This document shows positions 25,772-32,555 of a stretch of DNA of 38,866 nt, one piece after another. The notes beneath the pieces were generated by a model. It ran no database searches. It was given only the letters and a program-made list of their open reading frames with translations, and was not told where the DNA came from. Each line of letters opens with the position of its first letter. Position 1 is the stretch's first letter. The DNA is taken from positions 1 through 38,866 of the forward strand of contig JAFSBT010000001.1 of assembly GCA_017437145.1 (NCBI GenBank), written 5' to 3'. The stretch is from Clostridia bacterium. Lineage in GTDB: Bacteria > Bacillota > Clostridia > TANB77 > CAG-508. A program made the position numbers and the translations under genes.

Positions 25772-27118
25772 ATGATTGAAAAAATTATAGAAGAAATTAA
25801 AGATAAAAAAATATGTATATTAGGATTTGGAATAGAAGGAAAATCAACATATAATTTTATAAGAAAATATTTAAAAAACATTCCTATAGAAATTAGATAT
25901 ATAAAAGAAAATGGTGAAGAAAATTCATATTTAGAAAATGATAATAATTTAAAATTTATAATAAATGAAAACTATTTGGAGGGGTTAGAAGAATATGATT
26001 TAATTTTTAAATCACCAGGAATTTCATTAAAAGATATTGATACAAAAGGAATAGAAGAAAAACTAACTTCACAATATGATTTATTTTTAAAGAATACAGC
26101 TAATTATACAATAGGTATTACAGGTACAAAGGGGAAAAGTACAACAAGTTCATTAATACATAAAATTTTAGAAGAGCAAGATAGAAAAATATATTTATTG
26201 GGTAATATTGGAACTCCAATTTTTGACCTAATAGATACAATTGAAAAAGATGCAATAGTTGTTTTAGAGGTATCATCACATACATTGGAGTTTGCAAAAT
26301 ATTCTACTAACATAGCAATATTATTAAATATTTTTGAAGAGCATTTAGACCATTATAAAAATTTTGAAGGATATGCACTTGCTAAAATAAACTTAGTAAA
26401 AAATAAAAGAGATGTAGCAATATTTAATTTAGATAATGAGAATATTAATGATTTATATGATGATTACTCAAATGAAGATTTTGGAATAACAATAAATAAC
26501 AATAAAAAGACTAATAAAACTATTTCTTTAAAAGATAATAAAATTTATTATAATGATGAATTTTTATATGATGCAAATCAAGAAAGAAAATTAAAAGGAA
26601 AACATAATCTTAATAATATAATGTTTGTTTTGGCTGTTAGCAAAATTTTGAATTTAGACCTTCAAAAAACTATAGAAACAATAAATTCATTTAATCCTTT
26701 AGAACATAGATTAGAATATGTAGGGAAATTTGACGGAGTAGAATATTATAATGATTCTATTGCAACAATACCTGAGGCAACAATAGAGTCTATAAATGCA
26801 TTAGAAAAAGTTAATACATTAATAGTTGGAGGAAATGACAGAGGAGTAGACCAAACAGAATTAATTAAATTTTTAATAAACAGTGAAGTAGAAAATGTAA
26901 TTTGTTTACCAAAAACAGGAGAATATATTCAAGAAGGACTAAAAGAAACAAATAAAAACGTAAAATTAGTAAATTCAATAGAAGAAGCAGTTGCTATAGC
27001 AAAAGCAGTTACAAAAAAAGAAACCATATGTGTACTATCACCAGCAGCATCAAGCTATGGGTACTTTAAGAACTTTAAAGAAAGAGGAAATAAGTTTAAG
27101 GAATTAGTAAGCAATTGA
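25772..27118 (+). CDS. Mur ligase, MurD2-like (UDP-MurNAc-L-alanine--glutamate ligase)
   Basis: 448 residues, ATG start with AGAAGG upstream. Mur ligase family: Rossmann start ICILGFGIEGKSTYNF, ATP loop GITGTKGKSTTSSLIHKIL (about 114-132), EVSSHTLEF, EEHLDHYKNFEGYALAK, and YYNDSIATIPEATIESINAL, IVGGNDRGVDQTEL in the C-terminal domain. These are MurD features. GTKGKSTT in place of the usual GTNGKTT, together with NDSIATIPEAT, resembles the MurD2 subgroup, which adds L-Glu rather than D-Glu. A murL gene in the same window supports that reading. The split between MurD and MurD2 is judged by eye and needs a tree. Confidence 0.8.
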   Translation: MIEKIIEEIKDKKICILGFGIEGKSTYNFIRKYLKNIPIEIRYIKENGEENSYLENDNNLKFIINENYLEGLEEYDLIFKSPGISLKDIDTKGIEEKLTSQYDLFLKNTANYTIGITGTKGKSTTSSLIHKILEEQDRKIYLLGNIGTPIFDLIDTIEKDAIVVLEVSSHTLEFAKYSTNIAILLNIFEEHLDHYKNFEGYALAKINLVKNKRDVAIFNLDNENINDLYDDYSNEDFGITINNNKKTNKTISLKDNKIYYNDEFLYDANQERKLKGKHNLNNIMFVLAVSKILNLDLQKTIETINSFNPLEHRLEYVGKFDGVEYYNDSIATIPEATIESINALEKVNTLIVGGNDRGVDQTELIKFLINSEVENVICLPKTGEYIQEGLKETNKNVKLVNSIEEAVAIAKAVTKKETICVLSPAASSYGYFKNFKERGNKFKELVSN

Positions 27119-27134
27119 AATTTGTAGAGCGAAT

Positions 27135-27298
27135 GTAGGGGTGACCATTGGTCGTCCGTGCTCCAAAGAAATGACTATATATTTATAATTGTATAATTCA
27201 AGCTAAAATATTAATTTTTGAAAATGAATACTCATTTGTCAAAAATTAATTATTTTAGCTTTTTAACTTTTACTGAAAAATAAATATTTTTCAGTAAA
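27135..27298. repeat. Double-hairpin repeat element, copy 2 (family D)
   Basis: Same order as at 7716-7880: palindrome (GGGGTGACC-ATT-GGTCGTCCG, 27138-27158), CTCCAAAGAAAT, long hairpin 27201-27260 with arms AGCTAAAATATTAATTTTTG, and a second hairpin 27269-27298 (TTTACTGAAAAAT / ATTTTTCAGTAAA). The core hairpin is almost identical to copy 1, whereas the second hairpin differs by compensated pairs. Confidence 0.75.
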
Positions 27299-27358
27299 TC
27301 GAAATGGTGCTTACATTGTTTTAATTTGGTGCACGAACATTTATTATTTATCTTTTTC

Positions 27359-27387
27359 TTTACAATTTTACATAAAAATGATATAAT
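27359..27387 (+). promoter_or_regulatory. Promoter of the 34-residue membrane peptide gene
   Basis: TTTACA at 27359-27364, 17-bp spacer, TATAAT at 27382-27387. The start codon is 52 bases downstream. Confidence 0.75.
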
Positions 27388-27438
27388 GCGTAATGTAAAA
27401 AGTGGCAATATTCACTATAATTAAAAAGAGGTGAAATT

Positions 27439-27543
27439 ATGATCATTGTTGAAAGCGTAGCCTTTATTGTTTTATTTATTACTTTTATGGTAATAATATT
27501 GGCAACAGGAGGTTTCGTTTTGTCACTTGTTGATATTGATTAA
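27439..27543 (+). CDS. 34-residue single-helix membrane peptide
   Basis: ATG 27439 with AAGAGGTG upstream, TAA at 27541-27543. The product opens MIIVESVAFIVLFITFMVII and ends GGFVLSLVDID: one transmembrane helix with a short acidic tail. It has its own strong promoter and a strong terminator right after the stop, so it is very likely a real, independently transcribed small gene. Candidates are a small regulatory membrane protein or a type I toxin-like peptide, but I see no antisense RNA evidence. Family unknown. Confidence 0.65.
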   Translation: MIIVESVAFIVLFITFMVIILATGGFVLSLVDID

Positions 27544-27545
27544 GA

Positions 27546-27583
27546 GAAAGAGGCTCTCTTGTAAGAGGGCCTCTTTCTTTTCT
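27546..27583 (+). terminator. Terminator of the small peptide gene
   Basis: GAAAGAGGCTCTC faces GAGGGCCTCTTTC around a short loop and is followed by TTTTC and more Ts. It lies between the convergent small peptide gene and the coat gene on the minus strand. Confidence 0.8.
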
Positions 27584-27586
27584 TGT

Positions 27587-27835
27587 TTAATTATTACTAC
27601 TAAATTTTTGTTTTGCTGTATCAATTTTTGTTTGGTCAGCGATTTCATTTTTATACCAACCTTTTTCAGCCATTAATTTGTATAGTTTATTTTGAATATT
27701 TAAAGATTCGTTTAAAGCTTCTTTAAAGGTACAGTGTACTTCTGCAGTTGTAGATTCTAATGTACCATGTAAATATAAATCACATATGCCTTTTATAACT
27801 AATAATTCTTTTTCCATTATATCTTGGTCTTGCAT
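27587..27835 (-). CDS. CotF-like spore coat protein
   Basis: 82 residues on the minus strand, with AAGGAGG just upstream (complement of 27841-27847). The C-terminal half (LYKLMAEKGWYKNEIADQTK, then IDTAKQKF) matches the coat F domain, where GWY and the QxKIxxAxQxF tail are characteristic. Likely a small spore coat or spore-associated protein under sporulation control. It is shorter than CotF and shares a two-gene unit with the gene at 27846-28019. Confidence 0.75.
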   Translation of the reverse strand: MQDQDIMEKELLVIKGICDLYLHGTLESTTAEVHCTFKEALNESLNIQNKLYKLMAEKGWYKNEIADQTKIDTAKQKFSSNN

Positions 27836-27845
27836 AATATCCTCC

Positions 27846-28019
27846 TTATAATAAATTTAAAAATTTGTTAAATAATTCTGTATGTTTAGTTTCTAACTCT
27901 TTTAGATAATCTGAAAGAGCTTGGTCTTGTAATTGTGAAGAAGCGTTTTTACTGCATTTTTGCATAAATTGTTCATGTGATAAAGCATCTTCAACATATA
28001 AAAGTTCTTTACTTGTCAT
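27846..28019 (-). CDS. Small protein paired with the CotF-like gene
   Basis: 57 residues on the minus strand. The start is the complement of 28017-28019 with AGGAGG about seven bases upstream. The stop TAA overlaps the ribosome binding site of the CotF-like gene, so the two are translationally close. The product begins MTSKELLYVEDALSHEQFMQ and continues KCSKNASSQLQDQALSDYLK: hydrophilic and helical. It resembles the small partner proteins often found upstream of coat F genes. Function is inferred from context only. Confidence 0.65.
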   Translation of the reverse strand: MTSKELLYVEDALSHEQFMQKCSKNASSQLQDQALSDYLKELETKHTELFNKFLNLL

Positions 28020-28106
28020 AAGAAAAACCTCCTAAAATTTTATAATCTATATAAATAGATATAGTTAATATTGCCAAAACATAGAAAATATATACAAAAA
28101 ATATTA

Positions 28107-28135
28107 TGGACAAAAAAGCATTTTTAGGGTATAGT
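28107..28135 (+). promoter_or_regulatory. Possible promoter of tcdA
   Basis: TGGACA at 28107-28112, 17-bp spacer, TATAGT at 28130-28135. tcdA begins 35 bases downstream. Confidence 0.5.
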
Positions 28136-28169
28136 TATTAAGTAAACAAGAATTGAAAGGAATATAATT

Positions 28170-28862
28170 ATGGAAGATAATTTTTCTAGAACAGAAATAA
28201 TTATAGGTAAAGACAATTTAAATTTATTAAAAAATAAAAAAGTTGCTATTTTTGGTATAGGTGGAGTTGGCTCATATGTATTAGAAGGTCTTGCCAGAAG
28301 TGGAATAGAAAATTTTGTATTAGTTGATAATGACAAAGTTGCTGAGTCAAATATAAACAGACAAATAATTGCAACAACTAAAACTATTGGAAGAGATAAA
28401 GTAGATGTAGCAAGAGAAAGAGTTTTAGAAATAAATCCAGATGCAAATATAGAAATTCATAAAGTATTTTATTTGCCAGATTGCGAAGATAAAATTTTAG
28501 ATGATTCTATAGATTATATAGTTGATGCAATTGATACAGTTGCTGCCAAAATTGAATTGGTAGCACAAGCAAACAAGTTAAATATTCCTATAATATCATC
28601 AATGGGAACAGGGAATAAATTAGAACCTACAAAATTAGAGGTTACAGATATTTATAAAACAACTGTATGCCCACTTGCTAAGGTTATGAGAAGAGAATTG
28701 AAAAAAAGAGAAATAAAAAAATTAAAAGTGGTTTATTCAAAAGAAGAACCAATAATAAATAAAGAAGAAAAACATATAGGAAGTGTAGCTTTTGTACCTT
28801 CAGTTGCAGGATTAATTATCGCAGGAGAAATAATTAAAGATTTAATTAATATGGAGAAATAA
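28170..28862 (+). CDS. tcdA: tRNA threonylcarbamoyladenosine dehydratase
   Basis: 230 residues, ATG start with AAAGGAA upstream. E1-like ThiF/MoeB fold: SRTEIIIGKDNLNLLKNKKV, then AIFGIGGVGSYVLEGLARSG (nucleotide-binding), DNDKVAESNINRQIIA, DYIVDAIDTVAAKIEL, and PLAKVMRRELKKR, SVAFVPSVAGLIIAGEII. TcdA cyclises t6A to ct6A at position 37 of ANN-reading tRNAs using ATP. prmC starts one base after its stop. Confidence 0.9.
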   Translation: MEDNFSRTEIIIGKDNLNLLKNKKVAIFGIGGVGSYVLEGLARSGIENFVLVDNDKVAESNINRQIIATTKTIGRDKVDVARERVLEINPDANIEIHKVFYLPDCEDKILDDSIDYIVDAIDTVAAKIELVAQANKLNIPIISSMGTGNKLEPTKLEVTDIYKTTVCPLAKVMRRELKKREIKKLKVVYSKEEPIINKEEKHIGSVAFVPSVAGLIIAGEIIKDLINMEK

Positions 28863-28863
28863 A

Positions 28864-29724
28864 ATGACAATAAAACAAATTTTAGAGGAAGCAATTAGTA
28901 TTTTAAAACAAAATAATATTGAAGAGCCTATTTTAAAATCTAAACTTTTATTAGCTTTTGTATTAAAACAGGAAAAGGAATATTTACTTATAAATGATAA
29001 TAAAGAGCTTTTAGAAATGGAAGAAAACGAGTATAGAGAAATAATAAATATGTTAATTGAAGGAGAGCCTATTCAATACATAATAGGAAAGCAAGAATTC
29101 ATGGGGTTAGATTTCGAGGTAAATAAAAATGTTTTAATCCCAAGAGCTGATACTGAAATTTTAGTTGAAGAAATAATATCTATCATAGGAGAAAAAGATT
29201 TCAAAGTATTAGATTTATGTACAGGTAGTGGAGCGATAGCGGTTTCTTTAGCAAAGAAATTAAAAAATATAAAAGTTACAGCAACAGATATTAGTTTAGA
29301 AGCATTAGAAACAGCTAAAAAGAATGCGGTATTAAATGATGTAGTTGCTAAATTTATAAATTCTGATTTGTTTGAAAATATAAAAGGAAGTTTTGACATT
29401 ATTGTATCAAATCCGCCATACATAGAAACAGATATTATAAAAACATTGAGCAAGGATGTTCAACATGAACCATTTATTGCTTTAGATGGAGGCAAAGATG
29501 GATTAGATATTTATAGAAAAATAGTAAATGAAGCGTATAAATACCTAAATGAAAATGGAACATTAGCACTAGAAATAGGATATAATCAAAAAGAACAAGT
29601 TATTAATTTATTAAGAGAATCAGGTAATTATATAGATATATATTCAAAAAAAGATTTTGGAGGAAACGACAGAATAGTAATTGCAAAAAAAATTGTCAAA
29701 AAGGCATTGAAAACAATAGGATAA
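28864..29724 (+). CDS. prmC: Peptide chain release factor N5-glutamine methyltransferase
   Basis: 286 residues, ATG start one base after tcdA. Methylates the Gln of the GGQ motif of release factors with S-adenosylmethionine. An N-terminal helical domain, GEPIQYIIGKQEFMGLDFEV, NVLIPRADTEILVEEII, SAM site VLDLCTGSGAIAVSLAKK, and the catalytic SNPPYIE motif followed by EPFIALDGGKDGLDIYRKI. Length is typical. Confidence 0.92.
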   Translation: MTIKQILEEAISILKQNNIEEPILKSKLLLAFVLKQEKEYLLINDNKELLEMEENEYREIINMLIEGEPIQYIIGKQEFMGLDFEVNKNVLIPRADTEILVEEIISIIGEKDFKVLDLCTGSGAIAVSLAKKLKNIKVTATDISLEALETAKKNAVLNDVVAKFINSDLFENIKGSFDIIVSNPPYIETDIIKTLSKDVQHEPFIALDGGKDGLDIYRKIVNEAYKYLNENGTLALEIGYNQKEQVINLLRESGNYIDIYSKKDFGGNDRIVIAKKIVKKALKTIG

Positions 29725-29754
29725 TATGGTAAAATTGCTAACAGAGGTGATTTT

Positions 29755-30243
29755 ATGAATGAAAAAAATGATTTTCTAGAATATGCATTAAAAAGTGACA
29801 GAATAAAACCTATGGAAGATGCTTTTGAAGAGTTTCCAGTAGAAGAAGAAGATCATAAAGGTAACGCCTATTATTATTTACAAGAAAATGAAGAAGAGTA
29901 TAATCAATATTCAGTAGGAGATATAGTTTTTGTAAGAAAATACAAATATAAAGATGGTAAAGAAGGAAAAGACCATTTATTTATAATAATAGAAAAGAAC
30001 AATTTATTAATTCCTATAGAATATTTATCAATGCTAATATCTTCTAGACTAGAAAAAGTGAAATATAATTCAAATAAACTTTTAAAAAAAGACGAATTAA
30101 ATAATTTGAAAAAAGATAGTATTGTAAAAACAGATGTAATATATAAAATTGAACAAAAAAATATTTTATTTAAGGTTGGAAAAATTGATGAAGATAAAGT
30201 GGAAGAATATAAGAAGAGTTTTATGCAGAAAAAGGAGAATTAA
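29755..30243 (+). CDS. PemK/MazF-like protein with an acidic N-terminal extension
   Basis: 162 residues, ATG start with AGAGGTGAT upstream. Residues 1-50 are acidic (FEEFPVEEEDHKGNAYYYLQ). From about residue 50 the pattern YSVGDIVFVRKYKYKDGKEG then KDHLFIIIEK resembles the start of a MazF/PemK fold (GDIVxVxF...G.KxRPxxII). KLLKKDELNNLKKDSIVKTD and YKIEQKNILFKVGKID fit the later strands. A separate antitoxin gene is not evident. The acidic N-terminus could act as a built-in antitoxin-like segment, or the protein may be a non-toxic relative. Similarity is by eye; moderate confidence. Confidence 0.5.
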   Translation: MNEKNDFLEYALKSDRIKPMEDAFEEFPVEEEDHKGNAYYYLQENEEEYNQYSVGDIVFVRKYKYKDGKEGKDHLFIIIEKNNLLIPIEYLSMLISSRLEKVKYNSNKLLKKDELNNLKKDSIVKTDVIYKIEQKNILFKVGKIDEDKVEEYKKSFMQKKEN

Positions 30244-30246
30244 GGA

Positions 30247-30888
30247 ATGTCGTTTTCTACAGATTTAAGAGAAGAATTATTAGAATTAAAAATGTGGGAT
30301 GGTTCTAGCAATTTACCACAAGATGAGCAAATTGCTAGACTTTGTATAAGAGAAGCTTTTATAAAATCAGGTTTTTTGAATGACCCAAATAAAGAATATC
30401 ATTTAGAAATCATGTTTAAATCAAAGAAAAAAGCAGAAGAAATGAAAATTTTATTAGAAAGTTTTAATATACATCCTAAATTAGCTAATAAAAATTCTGG
30501 TGTTATTGTATATATAAAAGAAGGTGAAGAAATATCATCCTTTTTAGCATTAATTGGTGCAAGTAAAACTGTTATAAAGTTTGAAGAAATACGTGTAGAA
30601 AAAGAAATGAGAAATAATATAAATAGAATAGTAAATTGTGAAACAGCTAATTTAAATAAAACAATCAGTGCAGCAGTTAAACAAATAGAAGATATAAAAT
30701 TTTTAAAATCAAAAAATAAATTCAAGGATTTACCGGACAACTTAAAAGAAATAGCAAAAATAAGATTAGAAAATCCAGATATATCATATGAGGAACTAGG
30801 ACAAATGCTTTCAAAACCTATTGGAAAATCGGGAGTAAGTCATAGATTAAGAAAAATATCTGAAATAGCAGAGGAATTAAGAAAATGA
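30247..30888 (+). CDS. whiA: WhiA-type regulator, short form
   Basis: 213 residues; the family is usually about 310. It begins MSFSTDLREELLEL like WhiA, has one LAGLIDADG-like half (LCIREAFIKSGFLNDPNKEY, then HLEIMFKSKKKAEEM), and a complete C-terminal helix-turn-helix region: RIVNCETANLNKTISAAVKQ, LPDNLKEIAKIRLENPD, KSGVSHRLRKISEIAEEL. About 100 residues in the N-terminal domain are missing relative to the usual protein, with no frameshift or CGG nearby, so this looks like a genuine short version. The TGA overlaps the hemW start (ATGA). Confidence 0.85.
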   Translation: MSFSTDLREELLELKMWDGSSNLPQDEQIARLCIREAFIKSGFLNDPNKEYHLEIMFKSKKKAEEMKILLESFNIHPKLANKNSGVIVYIKEGEEISSFLALIGASKTVIKFEEIRVEKEMRNNINRIVNCETANLNKTISAAVKQIEDIKFLKSKNKFKDLPDNLKEIAKIRLENPDISYEELGQMLSKPIGKSGVSHRLRKISEIAEELRK

Positions 30889-32016
30889 AAGAGATAGGAA
30901 TATATATACATATACCATTTTGTGCAAGCAAATGTGCATATTGTGATTTTATTTCTTTTGATAAAAAGGAAGAATATATAAGTAAATATATAGAAAGTTT
31001 AAAATCAGAAATAGAAACAAGTGAAATATTAAATAATTCAAAAGTAAATACGATATATATAGGTGGCGGAACTCCTTCATATATTGATAGTAAATATATT
31101 GTTCAAATAATAGATATAATTAAAGAAAAATGTGATTTAAGTTCTACTGAAATAACAATAGAAATGAATCCAGGAACTGTGACTCAAGATAAATTACAGG
31201 ATTATTATAATGCAGGAATAAATAGAGTAAGTATTGGATTGCAAACTACTAATGATAATCTATTAAAAACAATTGGAAGAATACATAATTGCGAGCAATT
31301 TTTAAATACGTATAAACTAGCAAGACAAGTTCGGATTTAAAAATATAAATGTTGATTTAATGTTAGGATTACCAACGCAAAATTTACAAGATATAAAAAC
31401 AGATTTAAATAGAATAATAGAATTGAAGCCTGAACATATTTCAGTATATTCATTAATTTTAGAAGAAGGAACTTTGTTACAACAGAAAATAGAAAAGGGA
31501 GAACTTTATACTCCAAGTGAAATTATTGAAAGAAAAATGTATTGGACGGTAAAAAATACATTAGAAGAAGCAGGATATAAACATTATGAAATTTCAAATT
31601 ATGCAAAACCAGGATTTGAATCAAAACATAATATGGATTGCTGGAACCAGAAAGAATATATAGGATTTGGACTAGCAGCGCATTCATATATAAATAATAC
31701 AAGATATTCAAATACAGAAGAGTTTGAGTTATATTTTAGTGGAATCGCCCTCGGCGATCCGAAAACAAAAATAATTCACGAAACACAAACTAAAGAAGAC
31801 CAAATGAAAGAATTTATGCTTTTAGGATTAAGAAAAATAGATGGTGTAAAAATATCAGATTTTAAAAATAAATTTGTAGATAATCCAATATACATATATA
31901 GAAAGGAACTAGAAAAACTTGATAAAGATGAACTAATAGAAATAGATATTAACAATATAAGATTAACAAATAAAGGAATTGATTTAGCTAATTTGGTATG
32001 GGCAGAATTTGTGTAA
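30885..32016 (+). CDS. hemW: HemW radical SAM protein, read through a CGG +1 recoding site
   Basis: 376 residues if CGG at 31332 is read as CGGA = Gly. Start overlaps the whiA stop. The radical SAM motif is IPFCASKCAYCDFISF (CxxxCxxC), then IYIGGGTPSYID, EMNPGTVTQDKL, RVSIGLQTTNDNLLKTIGR. The zero frame ends GTT CGG ATT TAA, while the +1 frame continues GFKNINVDLMLGLPTQNLQD, the conserved HemW block, and later YEISNYAKPGFESKHN and GLAAHSY. HemW is a heme chaperone related to coproporphyrinogen oxidase HemN. Residues near 286-294 (GIALGDPKT) are encoded by a palindrome of the family A repeat kind, apparently an in-frame insertion. Confidence 0.88.
31332..31334 (+). other. CGG recoding site in hemW
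   Basis: CAA GTT CGG ATT TAA; recoded CAA GTT GGA TTT AAA, giving RQV-G-FKNINVDLMLGLP. Codon 150; the zero-frame stop is two codons after CGG. Confidence 0.88.
31744..31761. repeat. Family A-like palindrome inside the hemW coding sequence
   Basis: ATCGCCCTCGGCGATCCG, encoding IALGDP in frame. It shares CGCCCTCGGCGA and the trailing CCGAA with the intergenic copy at 20251-20278. Its high GC contrasts with the surrounding coding sequence. Confidence 0.7.
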
Positions 32017-32017
32017 T

Positions 32018-32046
32018 TTGCGAATTTTATGTAAATATGGTATAAT
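32018..32046 (+). promoter_or_regulatory. Promoter of the small unknown gene
   Basis: TTGCGA at 32018-32023, 17-bp spacer, TATAAT at 32041-32046. The start codon follows 16 bases downstream. Confidence 0.7.
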
Positions 32047-32062
32047 ATAATTGGTGATGCTT

Positions 32063-32431
32063 ATGAGTAAACCAATTTGGAAAAGAAGAATGGAAATGTT
32101 ATTTGCATTACGATATAAAGACAGTGAAGGGAAGGATATAACAGAAGAAGTATTAGACAAATTAGACGAATTAGGAATATACTGTTTGTGTGTTGGAGAT
32201 ATAGAAAATTTGATAAAAAGGCATATAGGAAAGAAAGAAATAACAAATCAAGATATTGCAAAATTTGTAATGGATTCTAAAAACTATGAAGATTTAATTC
32301 GACTTGGATTTGAAAAAGATTCATATGATACATGGCATAATGATTTAATAACAGAAAAATATGAAAAGAGAGGTAAAACTAGTGAATATTTTGATTTGAT
32401 TGATCTTGAGGATGAAGAGATAAGTATATAA
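32063..32431 (+). CDS. Unknown 122-residue cytoplasmic protein
   Basis: ATG 32063 with GGTG seven bases upstream; other in-frame starts at 32051-32057 are possible. The product opens MSKPIWKRRMEMLFALRYKD and is soluble, charged and helical, ending in an acidic tail (FDLIDLEDEEISI). It has its own promoter and terminator, placing it as a single-gene unit just before the heat-shock operon. It contains two CGA codons (32111, 32300) read as arginine in the open frame. I do not recognise the family. Confidence 0.7.
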   Translation: MSKPIWKRRMEMLFALRYKDSEGKDITEEVLDKLDELGIYCLCVGDIENLIKRHIGKKEITNQDIAKFVMDSKNYEDLIRLGFEKDSYDTWHNDLITEKYEKRGKTSEYFDLIDLEDEEISI

Positions 32432-32433
32432 AA

Positions 32434-32468
32434 AAATATCTTTAAAAATTAAAGATATTTTTTTTATG
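32434..32468 (+). terminator. Terminator before the heat-shock operon
   Basis: AAATATCTTT faces AAAGATATTT around a short A/T loop and is followed by a run of Ts. Confidence 0.75.
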
Positions 32469-32472
32469 TTTT

Positions 32473-32499
32473 TTAGCAAACAGTATTGACATTTGCTAA
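32473..32499. promoter_or_regulatory. CIRCE-like operator 1 with embedded -35 box
   Basis: TTAGCAAAC - nine bases - ATTTGCTAA. This has the 9-9-9 geometry of the CIRCE element (TTAGCACTC-N9-GAGTGCTAA) with altered inner positions. The -35 TTGACA (32486-32491) lies within it, and a TATAAT is at 32507-32512. HrcA bound here would block its own operon. Confidence 0.8.
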
Positions 32500-32515
32500 A
32501 ACAGGATATAATATA

Positions 32516-32542
32516 TTAGCAGTCGTTTAGAAACTTTGCTAA
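32516..32542. promoter_or_regulatory. CIRCE-like operator 2
   Basis: TTAGCAGTC - nine bases - CTTTGCTAA, again 9-9-9 geometry. It lies just downstream of the -10 and immediately before the ribosome binding site (GGAGGGG, 32545-32551) of hrcA. Its transcript could also form a hairpin near the start codon. Confidence 0.75.
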
Positions 32543-32555
32543 ACGGAGGGGAAAT

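Larger units (their letters stand above)
27119..27438. other. Gene-free region with repeat element and promoter
   Basis: 320 bases without a gene. It holds a family A palindrome and the second copy of the double-hairpin element (27135-27298), then a strong promoter (27359-27387). The rest (27299-27358) shows nothing I recognise. Confidence 0.7.
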
